Of a DNA stretch of 64,000 bases, positions 34,515-42,634 are shown piece after piece. Position 1 is the stretch's first letter; the number at the start of each line of letters is the position of its first letter. The position numbers and the translations under genes are program-made. The stretch is from Myxococcus virescens. GTDB lineage: Bacteria; Myxococcota; Myxococcia; Myxococcales; Myxococcaceae. The notes under the pieces are model-generated. The model was not told where the DNA came from, made no database searches, and saw only the letters and a list, made by a program, of their open reading frames with translations. The stretch is from positions 62,001 through 126,000 of the forward strand of contig NZ_FNAJ01000002.1 in NCBI RefSeq assembly GCF_900101905.1. Reading direction: 5' to 3'.

Positions 34515-36290
34515 TCAGACGTAGCGTTCAGCCAGCTGCGACACCTGTCCCGTCGCGTGGCTCACGGCCGAGGCCGCCTGCTGCGTGGTGTCCAGGTGCC
34601 GCAGCGTGTCCGTCGTCAGCTCATCCAACTCGCGCACCGCCGCGAAGAGCTGGTCCACGCCCGCGTGCTGCTGCGACACCGCCTCCGTAATCTGCCGCAC
34701 CGCCGCCGCGGATTCCTTGGACAGTCCCGCCAGCTCGCGCAGCCGTTCGCCGCTGTGTCGCAGCGGCTCCAGGGCCTCGGCCACGCCCGCCGCGCCCTGG
34801 TCCGACATCGCCGTGGCCTGCTGGGTGGCCGCGGCCATGCTCTCCAGCAAGCCGCGCACCTGGTTGGTGGCCCGGACGGACTGGTCCGCCAGGTCGCGCA
34901 TCTGCCGCGCCACCACGCCAAAGCCCTTGCCGTGCTCGCCCGCGCGCGTGGCTTCAATCGCCGCGTTGATGGCCAGCATGTGGGACTGGTCCGCCAGCGA
35001 CTTCACCACCTCCGACACGCGGCCCACCTCGCGGGCGCGCTGCTCCAGGTCGAGCATCTGCTCGTGCAGCCCGGCCGCGATGTCGCGGATGACGGTGAGT
35101 CCCTTCTCCGTGCCGGCCAGGGACTCCTCTCCCAGCTTGCCCACGGCGGCGGCGCGCTCGGCCACCTGGAGGATGCTGGTGGCGCGCGAGTGTGTGACGT
35201 GGGACGCCTGCTGGATTTCCTGCGCCGTGGCGCGCGCCTGGTGCAGCGCCGCGGCCTGCCGCGACAGCGTCTGGTTCTGCTGGGAGCTGGCCTGTGACAG
35301 CCGCTGGCCCGCGTCGGCCAGGTCCCCCGCGGAGGCGCGCAGCGAGCGCGGCATCTCCTGGAGCCGCTGGTACAGCTGCCACGTGGACGCCGCCAGGTCG
35401 CCCACTTCATCCGAGGAGACCCACTGTGGCGGCGTGGCGCGGCCCTCCACCAGGGCCTCCAGGGACGCACCCACCGCGCGAGCCCCCCGGGCCAGCCGGC
35501 GGGCCGCCCAGGCCGCGGTGAGGATGGAGCCCAGCGCGGCATACCCGCCGAGCACCACCACCGGTTGCACCAGCTCCGCCTCCAACGGCCGCACCGTGGC
35601 CTGGACGCGCTCGGCCGCCGCGGTGTCGCCCTGCGCCGCCAGGTCCGCCGCCAGCGCGCCCATGCCGCGCTCCAGGCGCAGGTGCAGCGTGACGATGCTG
35701 GCCAGACAGGTGATGAGCAGCGCGGAGACCACCATCGCGGGCAGCAGCCAGAGCTGGCGCGTGGCGAAGCCCTCACCCGCGGGCTTCGTGCTGGGCGCGC
35801 GCTGATAGGCGTCCAGCACCGTGGGCATCATCACCCGTTCGAACAGCATGTACGCCAGCGGGCTGCTGAAGAGGCCCGCGCTCACCGCCACCGCCACGCC
35901 CACCATCACCACCGACGCCGGCCGGTCCAGGAGCAGCACCGCGCCGCCGTTGAAGAGGATGCCGCCCAGCGTCCACGACACCATCATCTCCACGAAGGCG
36001 ATGCTGGAGGGGATGCGAATGAGCCGCTCCACCCGCGTCGTCCCCTGGGCGCTCAGGGCGCGCTTCATCAGCCACGGCATCACCACCAGCGGCTGCACCA
36101 CCGCGCACAGGCCGAGCACCACCGGGGTGATGATGCCCAGGAAAATCTTGAACTCCCGCGCACCCGACAGGTCGAGCAACTGCATGTCGACGTAGACCGC
36201 GGGCGTGAAGGCCACCGTGGTGACGACAGACCGCAGCAGGTAGAGCCGGCGTAGCAGGGCGCCAGGGGTCGGTAGCGAGGAGGTGGCCAT
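34515..36290 (-). CDS. polytopic methyl-accepting chemotaxis protein
   Basis: A 591-aa receptor. Unlike classical receptors it has about six hydrophobic segments in the first ~270 residues (FLGIITPVVLGLCAVVQPLVVMPWLM, SIAFVEMMVSWTLGGILF, SVVMVGVAVAVSAGLF, LWLLPAMVVSALLITCLASIVTL, VVVLGGYAALGSILTAAWAA), so sensing may occur in the membrane. A HAMP-like stretch leads to the signalling coiled coil with tip HMLAINAAIEATRAGEHGKGFGVVARQMRDLADQS. It is an orphan with no che genes beside it and must use a kinase encoded elsewhere. The two flanking genes are on the other strand. Confidence 0.92.
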   Translation of the reverse strand: MATSSLPTPGALLRRLYLLRSVVTTVAFTPAVYVDMQLLDLSGAREFKIFLGIITPVVLGLCAVVQPLVVMPWLMKRALSAQGTTRVERLIRIPSSIAFVEMMVSWTLGGILFNGGAVLLLDRPASVVMVGVAVAVSAGLFSSPLAYMLFERVMMPTVLDAYQRAPSTKPAGEGFATRQLWLLPAMVVSALLITCLASIVTLHLRLERGMGALAADLAAQGDTAAAERVQATVRPLEAELVQPVVVLGGYAALGSILTAAWAARRLARGARAVGASLEALVEGRATPPQWVSSDEVGDLAASTWQLYQRLQEMPRSLRASAGDLADAGQRLSQASSQQNQTLSRQAAALHQARATAQEIQQASHVTHSRATSILQVAERAAAVGKLGEESLAGTEKGLTVIRDIAAGLHEQMLDLEQRAREVGRVSEVVKSLADQSHMLAINAAIEATRAGEHGKGFGVVARQMRDLADQSVRATNQVRGLLESMAAATQQATAMSDQGAAGVAEALEPLRHSGERLRELAGLSKESAAAVRQITEAVSQQHAGVDQLFAAVRELDELTTDTLRHLDTTQQAASAVSHATGQVSQLAERYV

Positions 36291-36559
36291 CGGGGAAGCG
36301 GTGCTCCTGGGTAGCAGTCACCCCAGCGTGCGGCCCGAATTGCTCGCCGTCAATGTCCAGTCCCGTTCCGCCTCATCCAGCGTGTATGGAAATGCAGTGC
36401 TTGCCAGAGAGTGGTTGGCATTGAATTCGCGAATTGCCAGTCTCTGCTCATCGCACCTGGTTGCCGTCCAGGCGGGGGGCCCTGGGGTGCCTGCGCGGCT
36501 CTTCCGGAATGCCCACACTCTGACTCGAACGCGCTGTCTGTAGTGAAAGGAGACCCGTC

Positions 36560-36751
36560 ATGGGCGAGTGGACCGACAAGGCCAAGGGCAAGGTCAAGGA
36601 AGTGGCCGGCGTCGCGAGCGGCGACCGTGAGCTGGAGGCCGAGGGCAAGCGTGACGCCGCCAAGGGCGCCATCAAGGGCAAGATTGAGGACGCCAAGCGC
36701 GCCATCAAGGACGCGGTCGACTCCGACAAGCCGCGCCGGGGCGAGCCCTAG
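36560..36751 (+). CDS. CsbD-family stress protein
   Basis: A 63-aa, highly charged, Lys/Ala/Gly/Asp-rich helical protein. WTDKAKGKVKEVAGVASGD and KGAIKGKIEDAKRAIKDAVD are the typical CsbD repeats. CsbD proteins are abundant general-stress proteins of unknown mechanism. Translation starts after a strong GAAAGGAGA site nine bases before the ATG, and the gene ends 49 bases before a strong terminator, consistent with a short, highly expressed monocistronic mRNA. Confidence 0.9.
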   Translation: MGEWTDKAKGKVKEVAGVASGDRELEAEGKRDAAKGAIKGKIEDAKRAIKDAVDSDKPRRGEP

Positions 36752-36800
36752 CTGTCCTGCCCGGCGCCTGCCGGGTACATGCATGTGCATGTGAATGATT

Positions 36801-36839
36801 CGGGCCGTGAGGAAGCCTTCCTCGCGGCCCGTTTCATTT
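36801..36839 (+). terminator. strong rho-independent terminator after csbD-like gene
   Basis: A 13-bp stem CGGGCCGTGAGGA / TCCTCGCGGCCCG (one G-T pair) around a 5-base loop at 36801-36831 is followed by TTTCATTT. It separates the csbD-like gene from the large lipoprotein gene. Confidence 0.85.
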
Positions 36840-36932
36840 CAGCGTGAGGACCAGGATTCCACGTTCCCTCCGTATCCGGTGCTGGACGGCATTTCAGGCC
36901 GTCGCAGACCCGAACGAGGGGGGAACTGCTCC

Positions 36933-39900
36933 ATGCATGTGTCGCGAAATTCGTCGTTGAGAGGAGACGTGTGTCCGCCCGGGGCACGCGCGCCCGCCAG
37001 AGGCTGGCATCCACGCTGGCTTCAGGGCGTGGTGGCCGCGCTGGCGCTCTGGGGGTGCGGTGAGCCCGCGCCCGAGGGCACTCCGCCGCCCGCTGGGCCC
37101 GTCGTCACCCGGACCGCCGAGGACGGCCTTGCCTGCACGCCGGAGGACATCGCGACCGGTGACTGGATGTGTACCGGCGGCTTCACCTACAGCCTGGAGT
37201 GTTACGCGCGGCAGACGAGCGCGGCCTGTGGCGCGGACACGAGCCCGAAGACGTGTACGTCCTACGGCACGTGCCGGCACGCGGACTTCGGCTCCACGTT
37301 GGGCGTGCACCAGGCCGTGTTTCCGTTGGGCACGCGGCCCGACGCCTCGTGCGAGGTCGGCGCCCAGAACTACATGATGGACAACGCGCCCGCGTCCACG
37401 TGGGGGGGCATCACCTGGACCTGGTACATCGGTGGCAGGCCCCCGGGGGGCGGGACCTCGGAATCCATGCTCACGGGAGGCGGAGCCCTCAAGCGCGCCG
37501 CGGCGGGCGTGGGCGAGGAGTATTGCTACATCACCTACTCCAACTACCCGGTGCCGCACATGGGCACGGGACCGCAGTGCGGCACGGTGGAGTCGCCCTG
37601 CACGGTGGCCTGCCTCAACCCCCAGACGTGCCAGGTGAACGGCGCCTGGGTCACCGACGCGGCGCAGTGCGGAACGATGACGGGCCTCTGCGGCCCTGGC
37701 AGCGGCGCGCAGCTCCAAGGCACCTGCCGTGATGTCAGCCACGGCCTGGCGCCGGACGCGGAGTGCGGCGCGGGCTTCGTGGAGGGCCAGGCGCCCGCCA
37801 GCTCCACCCTGGCGCAGGTGCAAGCGCAGGCCCAGGCGCAGTGGGTGGCCTCCGGGAGCAGCGGCGCGCCCGTCTATGACGCGCCCGTCCTGTGCTCGGA
37901 GTGCCGCGGCACCTTCTCGCTGACCGCGCAGGAGGTGAACCGGCGCGTGTACGCGGCGGTGGCCATGTCCCGGACGGACCCCCGGCTGCACCTCCAGGCG
38001 GGCGTGGCGTACTTCCTGGCTCGTGACAACCCGGCGCTCTCCCAGGCCGAGCTGACGGCGGCGCTCAACGCCGTCTCCACCGCGTTGAACGTCTATCCCT
38101 TCAACCCGGAGAAGGACGGCTCCGGCCCGCGGGTGCGGACGATGATTCGCATCCTCGCGCGGGCCCAGCCGCACCTGGCCACGACGACGGCGGCGGGCAG
38201 GGCGCTGCGGGCCTATTCGCAGGCGCTGCTGGGCAGCATGCGCAATGGCTTGGACATGGAGCGGGGGCTCGTCACCGCCCACTCGCTGGTGGAGCGCTAC
38301 GGGGACGTGGAGGTCTTCAACGAGGAGACCTGGTCGCGGCTGCACGACCTGGCCCAGGGCAACGTCGCGCTGGCGGCGGCGGTGAACGGCGGTGGCATTG
38401 GCGCTGGCGTGGGCGTCCAGACCTCGCAGACCGCGGCGCAGATGCTGGCCCTCCGGCCCATGGGCCCCCTGGCGGCCTTCGTGCTGCCCCGGCTGGCGAA
38501 CGACGGGAGCCTGTCGAGCACGAAGGCGGACGCGCGAGGCTTCATCTTGACGGCGTCCACCGCGGGCCTGTCCGCGGCGCAGCAGTACTCCGACATGTTC
38601 AACGACCTGAACGTCGCCGAGCAGGCGTACCGCGCCTCCATCGCGCTGAAGGAGCCGGGGCAGACGCTGGCCCTGGCGGAGGGCGGCGCGGCCCAGTCGT
38701 CCCTGTCCGGCACGCCGACGTCCGAGGAGGCGGCGCTCCAGGCGGCCATCGACGCGGCGAGGGCGCGGGGCACCCATCTCAAGGACCAGCTCAACGGCGT
38801 GCGCGAGGGCGTGACGGGCGGCCTGGGCCTGGTGGCCGAGCTGTTCAAGAAGGACGGCGAGACGCAGTTCGCAGCGGACATCGTGAGGTTCGCCAGCGCG
38901 CTGAACACGACGCTGGAGGCGGTGGCGAAGTACGCGGAGAGCTCCGTCAAGATCGCGGAGAAGGTCTCCAGCTTCCTCAACCTGGGCGTGAAGGGCTTCG
39001 AGATTGTCAGTGGCGCCATCTTCACCGGGCAGATCATCGGCGCCGCCTTCCAGCTCTTCTCCCTGTTGCGCGGGGCGGCCGAGCCGCCCATCGAGCAGAT
39101 CATCCTCGAGGAGCTCCGCAAGCTCCATCAGTTCGTGGAGCAGATGCAGACACGGCTGTTCAGCCGCTTCGACCGGGTGGACCGCAAGCTCAATGACATC
39201 CACCGCGACATGCAGGCCCGCTTCGACCTGGTGGACTGGGAGCTGGGCCGGGTGAACCAGAACGTGGAGGAGGTGCAGGCGTCCTTGCACTCGCTGCACG
39301 CCGGGCTGAACCGCGTGGACCAGAACATGTACGAGTACTTCGCCGACATGAAGGACGACGGCTTCAAGTTCACGGTCTGGTCCTCTCTGAAATGGGACGA
39401 CCGTCACCCCACGCCCATGCCCTACGAGGACTTCTCGACGGCGGAGGGCCAGTTCTCCTTCTGGGGCGCGGAGGAAGCGCATCAATCCACCGTCCTCGCG
39501 GGCATCGACGGACGCGGCTCCAACCCGGACTTCAGCCCCGCGGACGAGTTGTCCACCCACAAGCTCTCCTACAACATCAACTATCTGCGTGAGTTCCCTG
39601 CCCAGTTGACGCTCCCCATGCTGAGCGGCGAGCGCATCTCCAGCCCGAAGGACTGGATGGCCGGCGCGGAGGCCTACGCGCAGCTCTTCGAGGAGCAGCC
39701 GGCGCTCGGCGGGCAGATGCTCTCCACCCGGCACAGCAACCTCATCACCGCGGGCACGCAGCTGGACACCGCGCTGCGCAACATTGGCAAGCCGCTGTTC
39801 GCCGGCATCCACGCGCGCTACCTGGGGGACTGGGCGTCGCTGAAGTGGCTCATCGAGCAGGCGGAGCTCGACTGGCGGCACAGCCCTGCTCGCCACCTGC

Positions 39901-40937
39901 ACGGCATCGACCTTTGGGGAGGCCCGGACCAGGAGCCGGCGTCGCACTACCTGAAGCCGGATGTGAAGCCCGTCGTCCCCTGCGGCGGCGGCGAGTGGGG
40001 GGACTACAACGGAGACGGCGCGCCGGACTCCCTCAGCGTGGACCCGGCCCGCTGGAACCACGACGTGCTGCGCCCGCTGCTCATCGCGGACAACCTGAAC
40101 GTGGACCAGGCCTCCATCGACCTGTGCGGCGAGGGGAGCTGGCAGCTCTACTCGGAGGTCTTCACGGGCTTCGGGGGCATGTACGAGCGCAAGTACCGGC
40201 TGGTGTCCACGCTGTACGTCCGCTACACCTACTGGGACGCTGCGGCGTCCGCGTTGAAGTCCGAGCGCGTGTACGAGCACCGCTTCACCGGCGGCTCTGA
40301 ATTCGTCACGCTGGTGCGCGGGGTGGATCGGCCCACCTACGACCCGAACAGCGAGCACAACCCCCAGGAGTGGATGGCGAAGCGCTGGTCCGCCGTCTCG
40401 CAGGACATCACGCCGTCCAACTACATCCCGGCCCCTGCCTTCCGCGCCGCCATCCGCACCCGGGTGGTGGAGGCGCTGAAGGACCAGCAGCGCCAGTTCT
40501 ACGGCAGCATCGCCACGCGCATGGGACAGGCGGGAGACGCGCTGCAGGTCCAGGCGAAGCGGATGACGGGCACGCGGCTCCTGTGGCAGGCCTACACGGC
40601 GCTGGCGCTGCCGTTGTCGCTGGACCACGACGAGTATCTGCGCGGTCTGGTGTATGGCGAGGACGCGGTGCTGTCGGGCCACGACACGCTGCAGGACGTG
40701 GAAGTCACGCCGGTGATGAACGACGTGATGGACATGTACATGTTGTTCAGCGCCACGAACGCGCCGCCGGCCCACAACATCCTGGCGGACCTGCACCCGG
40801 CGGTGACGACGCGTGCCGACCGGCTGAAGGCCGCCATCGACGCGTCCCTGGATGCCCAGGCGGAGGCGGGCGGTCCCGAGGCGAGCGCCTGGGTGGAGCC
40901 GACGCTGCTGCGGCTGCGGCTCAGCGTCCCACAGTGA
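36933..40937 (+). CDS. large lipoprotein with hydrophobic helix and coiled-coil core
   Basis: A 1334-aa protein I do not recognise. A lipoprotein-type signal (WLQGVVAALALWGC) is followed by EPAPEGTPPPAGP and a Cys-rich N-terminal domain (about 60-330) that should form disulphides outside the cytoplasm. A helical region follows (about 345-680). Around 690-712 IVSGAIFTGQIIGAAFQLFSLL is a membrane-grade helix, directly before a heptad coiled coil (about 720-805; FDRVDRKLNDIHRDM, LDRVDWELGRVNQNV-like repeats). The last 500 residues are mixed alpha/beta. The ATG at 36933 is preceded by GAGGGGGGAA. Helix-plus-coiled-coil architecture recalls alpha-helical pore formers, but this is a structural analogy only. 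Confidence 0.75.
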   Translation: MHVSRNSSLRGDVCPPGARAPARGWHPRWLQGVVAALALWGCGEPAPEGTPPPAGPVVTRTAEDGLACTPEDIATGDWMCTGGFTYSLECYARQTSAACGADTSPKTCTSYGTCRHADFGSTLGVHQAVFPLGTRPDASCEVGAQNYMMDNAPASTWGGITWTWYIGGRPPGGGTSESMLTGGGALKRAAAGVGEEYCYITYSNYPVPHMGTGPQCGTVESPCTVACLNPQTCQVNGAWVTDAAQCGTMTGLCGPGSGAQLQGTCRDVSHGLAPDAECGAGFVEGQAPASSTLAQVQAQAQAQWVASGSSGAPVYDAPVLCSECRGTFSLTAQEVNRRVYAAVAMSRTDPRLHLQAGVAYFLARDNPALSQAELTAALNAVSTALNVYPFNPEKDGSGPRVRTMIRILARAQPHLATTTAAGRALRAYSQALLGSMRNGLDMERGLVTAHSLVERYGDVEVFNEETWSRLHDLAQGNVALAAAVNGGGIGAGVGVQTSQTAAQMLALRPMGPLAAFVLPRLANDGSLSSTKADARGFILTASTAGLSAAQQYSDMFNDLNVAEQAYRASIALKEPGQTLALAEGGAAQSSLSGTPTSEEAALQAAIDAARARGTHLKDQLNGVREGVTGGLGLVAELFKKDGETQFAADIVRFASALNTTLEAVAKYAESSVKIAEKVSSFLNLGVKGFEIVSGAIFTGQIIGAAFQLFSLLRGAAEPPIEQIILEELRKLHQFVEQMQTRLFSRFDRVDRKLNDIHRDMQARFDLVDWELGRVNQNVEEVQASLHSLHAGLNRVDQNMYEYFADMKDDGFKFTVWSSLKWDDRHPTPMPYEDFSTAEGQFSFWGAEEAHQSTVLAGIDGRGSNPDFSPADELSTHKLSYNINYLREFPAQLTLPMLSGERISSPKDWMAGAEAYAQLFEEQPALGGQMLSTRHSNLITAGTQLDTALRNIGKPLFAGIHARYLGDWASLKWLIEQAELDWRHSPARHLHGIDLWGGPDQEPASHYLKPDVKPVVPCGGGEWGDYNGDGAPDSLSVDPARWNHDVLRPLLIADNLNVDQASIDLCGEGSWQLYSEVFTGFGGMYERKYRLVSTLYVRYTYWDAAASALKSERVYEHRFTGGSEFVTLVRGVDRPTYDPNSEHNPQEWMAKRWSAVSQDITPSNYIPAPAFRAAIRTRVVEALKDQQRQFYGSIATRMGQAGDALQVQAKRMTGTRLLWQAYTALALPLSLDHDEYLRGLVYGEDAVLSGHDTLQDVEVTPVMNDVMDMYMLFSATNAPPAHNILADLHPAVTTRADRLKAAIDASLDAQAEAGGPEASAWVEPTLLRLRLSVPQ

Positions 40938-40968
40938 CGCTCACGCGGTGACATGACCTGAGGTGGCG

Positions 40969-41000
40969 CGGGCCGCGGGGGACCTTCCTCCGCGGCCCGT
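40969..41000. terminator. bidirectional hairpin between convergent genes
   Basis: A perfect 10-bp stem CGGGCCGCGG / CCGCGGCCCG (40969-40978 with 40990-40999) lies 31 bases after the lipoprotein stop and just before the end of the leftward small gene. There is no long T run, so its strength is uncertain. Confidence 0.6.
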
Positions 41001-41007
41001 GCCGTTG

Positions 41008-41166
41008 CTACCGCTTCGCCACCGGCGGGCACGCGACCTCGAGGAACGTCGTCGTCTTCCCGCTCAGCATGACCCACAGGCAGCGCAGCACGCAGCCCGT
41101 CCCGAACTCCCGGTAGATGAGCCCCAGGTTGGCGACCACCTCTCGTCCGGTGATGACTCCGCGCAT
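41008..41166 (-). CDS. small uncharacterised protein, 52 aa
   Basis: A short gene accepted because a strong ribosome site (AAGGGGGAAGTGCC) precedes its ATG at 41166 and the sequence is protein-like: MRGVITGREVVANLGLIYRE, then FGTGCVLRCLWVMLSGKTTTFLEVACPPVAKR. It has three cysteines and one moderately hydrophobic segment (about 25-45), possibly membrane-associated. No family is recognised. The frame stays open upstream to 41952 but with no protein-like sequence. It stands alone between a terminator hairpin and a 493-base intergenic stretch. Confidence 0.6.
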   Translation of the reverse strand: MRGVITGREVVANLGLIYREFGTGCVLRCLWVMLSGKTTTFLEVACPPVAKR

Positions 41167-41659
41167 TGGCACTTCCCCCTTCTTCAGCGTTCCGCCCGAC
41201 CCCGCCACCCACCCCGCCTGCCGCTGCCCGCCCGGACCCCTCTGCAAAGCATCGGCCGTGCTTCGCTCGAACCTTCTATCGGACTTCGGACATGCCAAGC
41301 AGGCCAAGCCTCGTGAAGGACGCCTGCTCTCCCTTCTTCTCGGTGGGGACGGCCGCCGGGTTGCTGGAGATTTTTCAGGGAGCCGCGCCTTGGCACCTCT
41401 GCCCCCCGTGGAGTGTTCCCTGGGCAGAGGTGGGCCTGTTCTGGAGGCCTGCCCGGTCGCGGACTTTGCGACACGCCGAGCCCGGTGGCGCCAGGCGCGC
41501 GACGCCTGAATCTTCGAGGTGTGGATGACGCCAGGCGCCGTGCGGCCGTCCACGGAGCGATGGAGCGACCGGCTGCCTCCGGGAGGCTGCAAGGTGCCAC
41601 CTTCACCGCTACACGCATACTCACAAGGTGAGTCGGGTGGAAGGGAAGGAGGGATGGAG
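41167..41659. other. 493-base intergenic region
   Basis: This holds the promoter of the leftward small gene and of the rightward universal stress protein gene. I see no convincing coding sequence; the several overlapping open frames here are unlike known proteins and lack ribosome sites. Its last 15 bases contain the AGGAGG site of the next gene. Confidence 0.45.
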
Positions 41660-42598
41660 ATGAGGCCGTCACAACTTTCGAGGACGGCAGTGCCGTTGCT
41701 CCCTCCAGGGCTCGCCCGGGGGCAGCGGGGCGTGTCGCGCTTGGTGGTGGGAACGGATTTCTCGCTGCGCTCCGAGTTCGCCCTGGCGCGCGCGCTGCGC
41801 CTTCCGCTGGCGCACGGGAGCGTCTTCTGCGTGCTGCACGTGGCCCCCGTCCTGGACGGGCAGGAGGGGCCAGGTGGGACGCTGTCGGGTGCACGCTGCC
41901 TGCGCAAGGCGGTGAGCTCCGTGTGCAGGCGGCTGCGCAACCGCGTGGACATCGACGTGCGCGAGGAACTCGGGCGAGGGGACTCGGTGGAGGTGGCGTC
42001 GGCCGTGGCGCGGATGTCGGGCGCGGAGTTGGTGGTGCTGGGGCGTCCCCATGTGACGTACCCGGTGCGTGCGCTGGCCGAGGATTCGACGGTGCGGCGA
42101 ATGGTGCGCCAGCTGGGCGTCTCCGTGCTGGTGGTGGTGCCGCACCCGGTCCGGCCCTACGGCAGGCCCCTGGTGGCGGTGGACTTCTCACGCGAGTCGC
42201 GCAGGGCGCTGGAGCTGACCTTGCGCCTGTGCCCGGCGCCCGCGCTGGTGGACGTGCTGCACGTGGTGGACACGGCAGCGCAGGAGGCGGAGCTGCGCCG
42301 CGCCCATGCGCCGGCTGAGCGGTGGCTGCTGCTGCGGCAGGAGCGGGAGTATCAGGCGCGGGTGGCGCTTGGTCGCTTCCTCGCGCCCTACCGAGAGGCG
42401 GGCCGCGAGTTGGAGGTGAGGGTGCGCTGCGGCGAGCCGGCCGAAGAGGGCATCCTGGCGGAGGCGTTGGAGCGGGGCTCGGACCTGCTGGCGCTGGCCA
42501 TGTCCGCCGTGGAGGCGCGCACGCCGCTGACGGAGCAGGTGCTGGCGCGCGCGGGCTGCGACGTGTTGGTGTCGCGTCACCTTCCGCCCGCATCCTGA
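41660..42598 (+). CDS. tandem universal stress protein (two UspA domains)
   Basis: A 312-aa cytosolic protein with two UspA domains. The first (about 25-165) begins RLVVGTDFSLRSEFALARA and ends ADSTVRRMVRQLGVSVLVVV-like; the second (about 170-310) begins RPLVAVDFSRESRRALELTL and ends TEQVLARAGCDVLVSR. The ATP-binding GxxGxxxxxxxxS signature is only partly kept (LGRPHVTYPVRALAEDSTVRRM), so nucleotide binding is uncertain. The ATG at 41660 is seven bases after AGGAGG; the ATG at 41654 would be too close. The ABC exporter gene follows 36 bases later and may be co-transcribed. Confidence 0.9.
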   Translation: MRPSQLSRTAVPLLPPGLARGQRGVSRLVVGTDFSLRSEFALARALRLPLAHGSVFCVLHVAPVLDGQEGPGGTLSGARCLRKAVSSVCRRLRNRVDIDVREELGRGDSVEVASAVARMSGAELVVLGRPHVTYPVRALAEDSTVRRMVRQLGVSVLVVVPHPVRPYGRPLVAVDFSRESRRALELTLRLCPAPALVDVLHVVDTAAQEAELRRAHAPAERWLLLRQEREYQARVALGRFLAPYREAGRELEVRVRCGEPAEEGILAEALERGSDLLALAMSAVEARTPLTEQVLARAGCDVLVSRHLPPAS

Positions 42599-42634
42599 AG
42601 CAGGAGGGCGCGCTCCGCGTTATGAACGCGGACC

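Noticed and set aside
36894..40796. 1300-residue open frame on the minus strand opposite the large lipoprotein gene
   Set aside because: It is an antisense shadow of high-GC codon bias: His/Arg/Val-rich with no domains, while the plus strand has a ribosome site, a lipoprotein signal and coherent structure.
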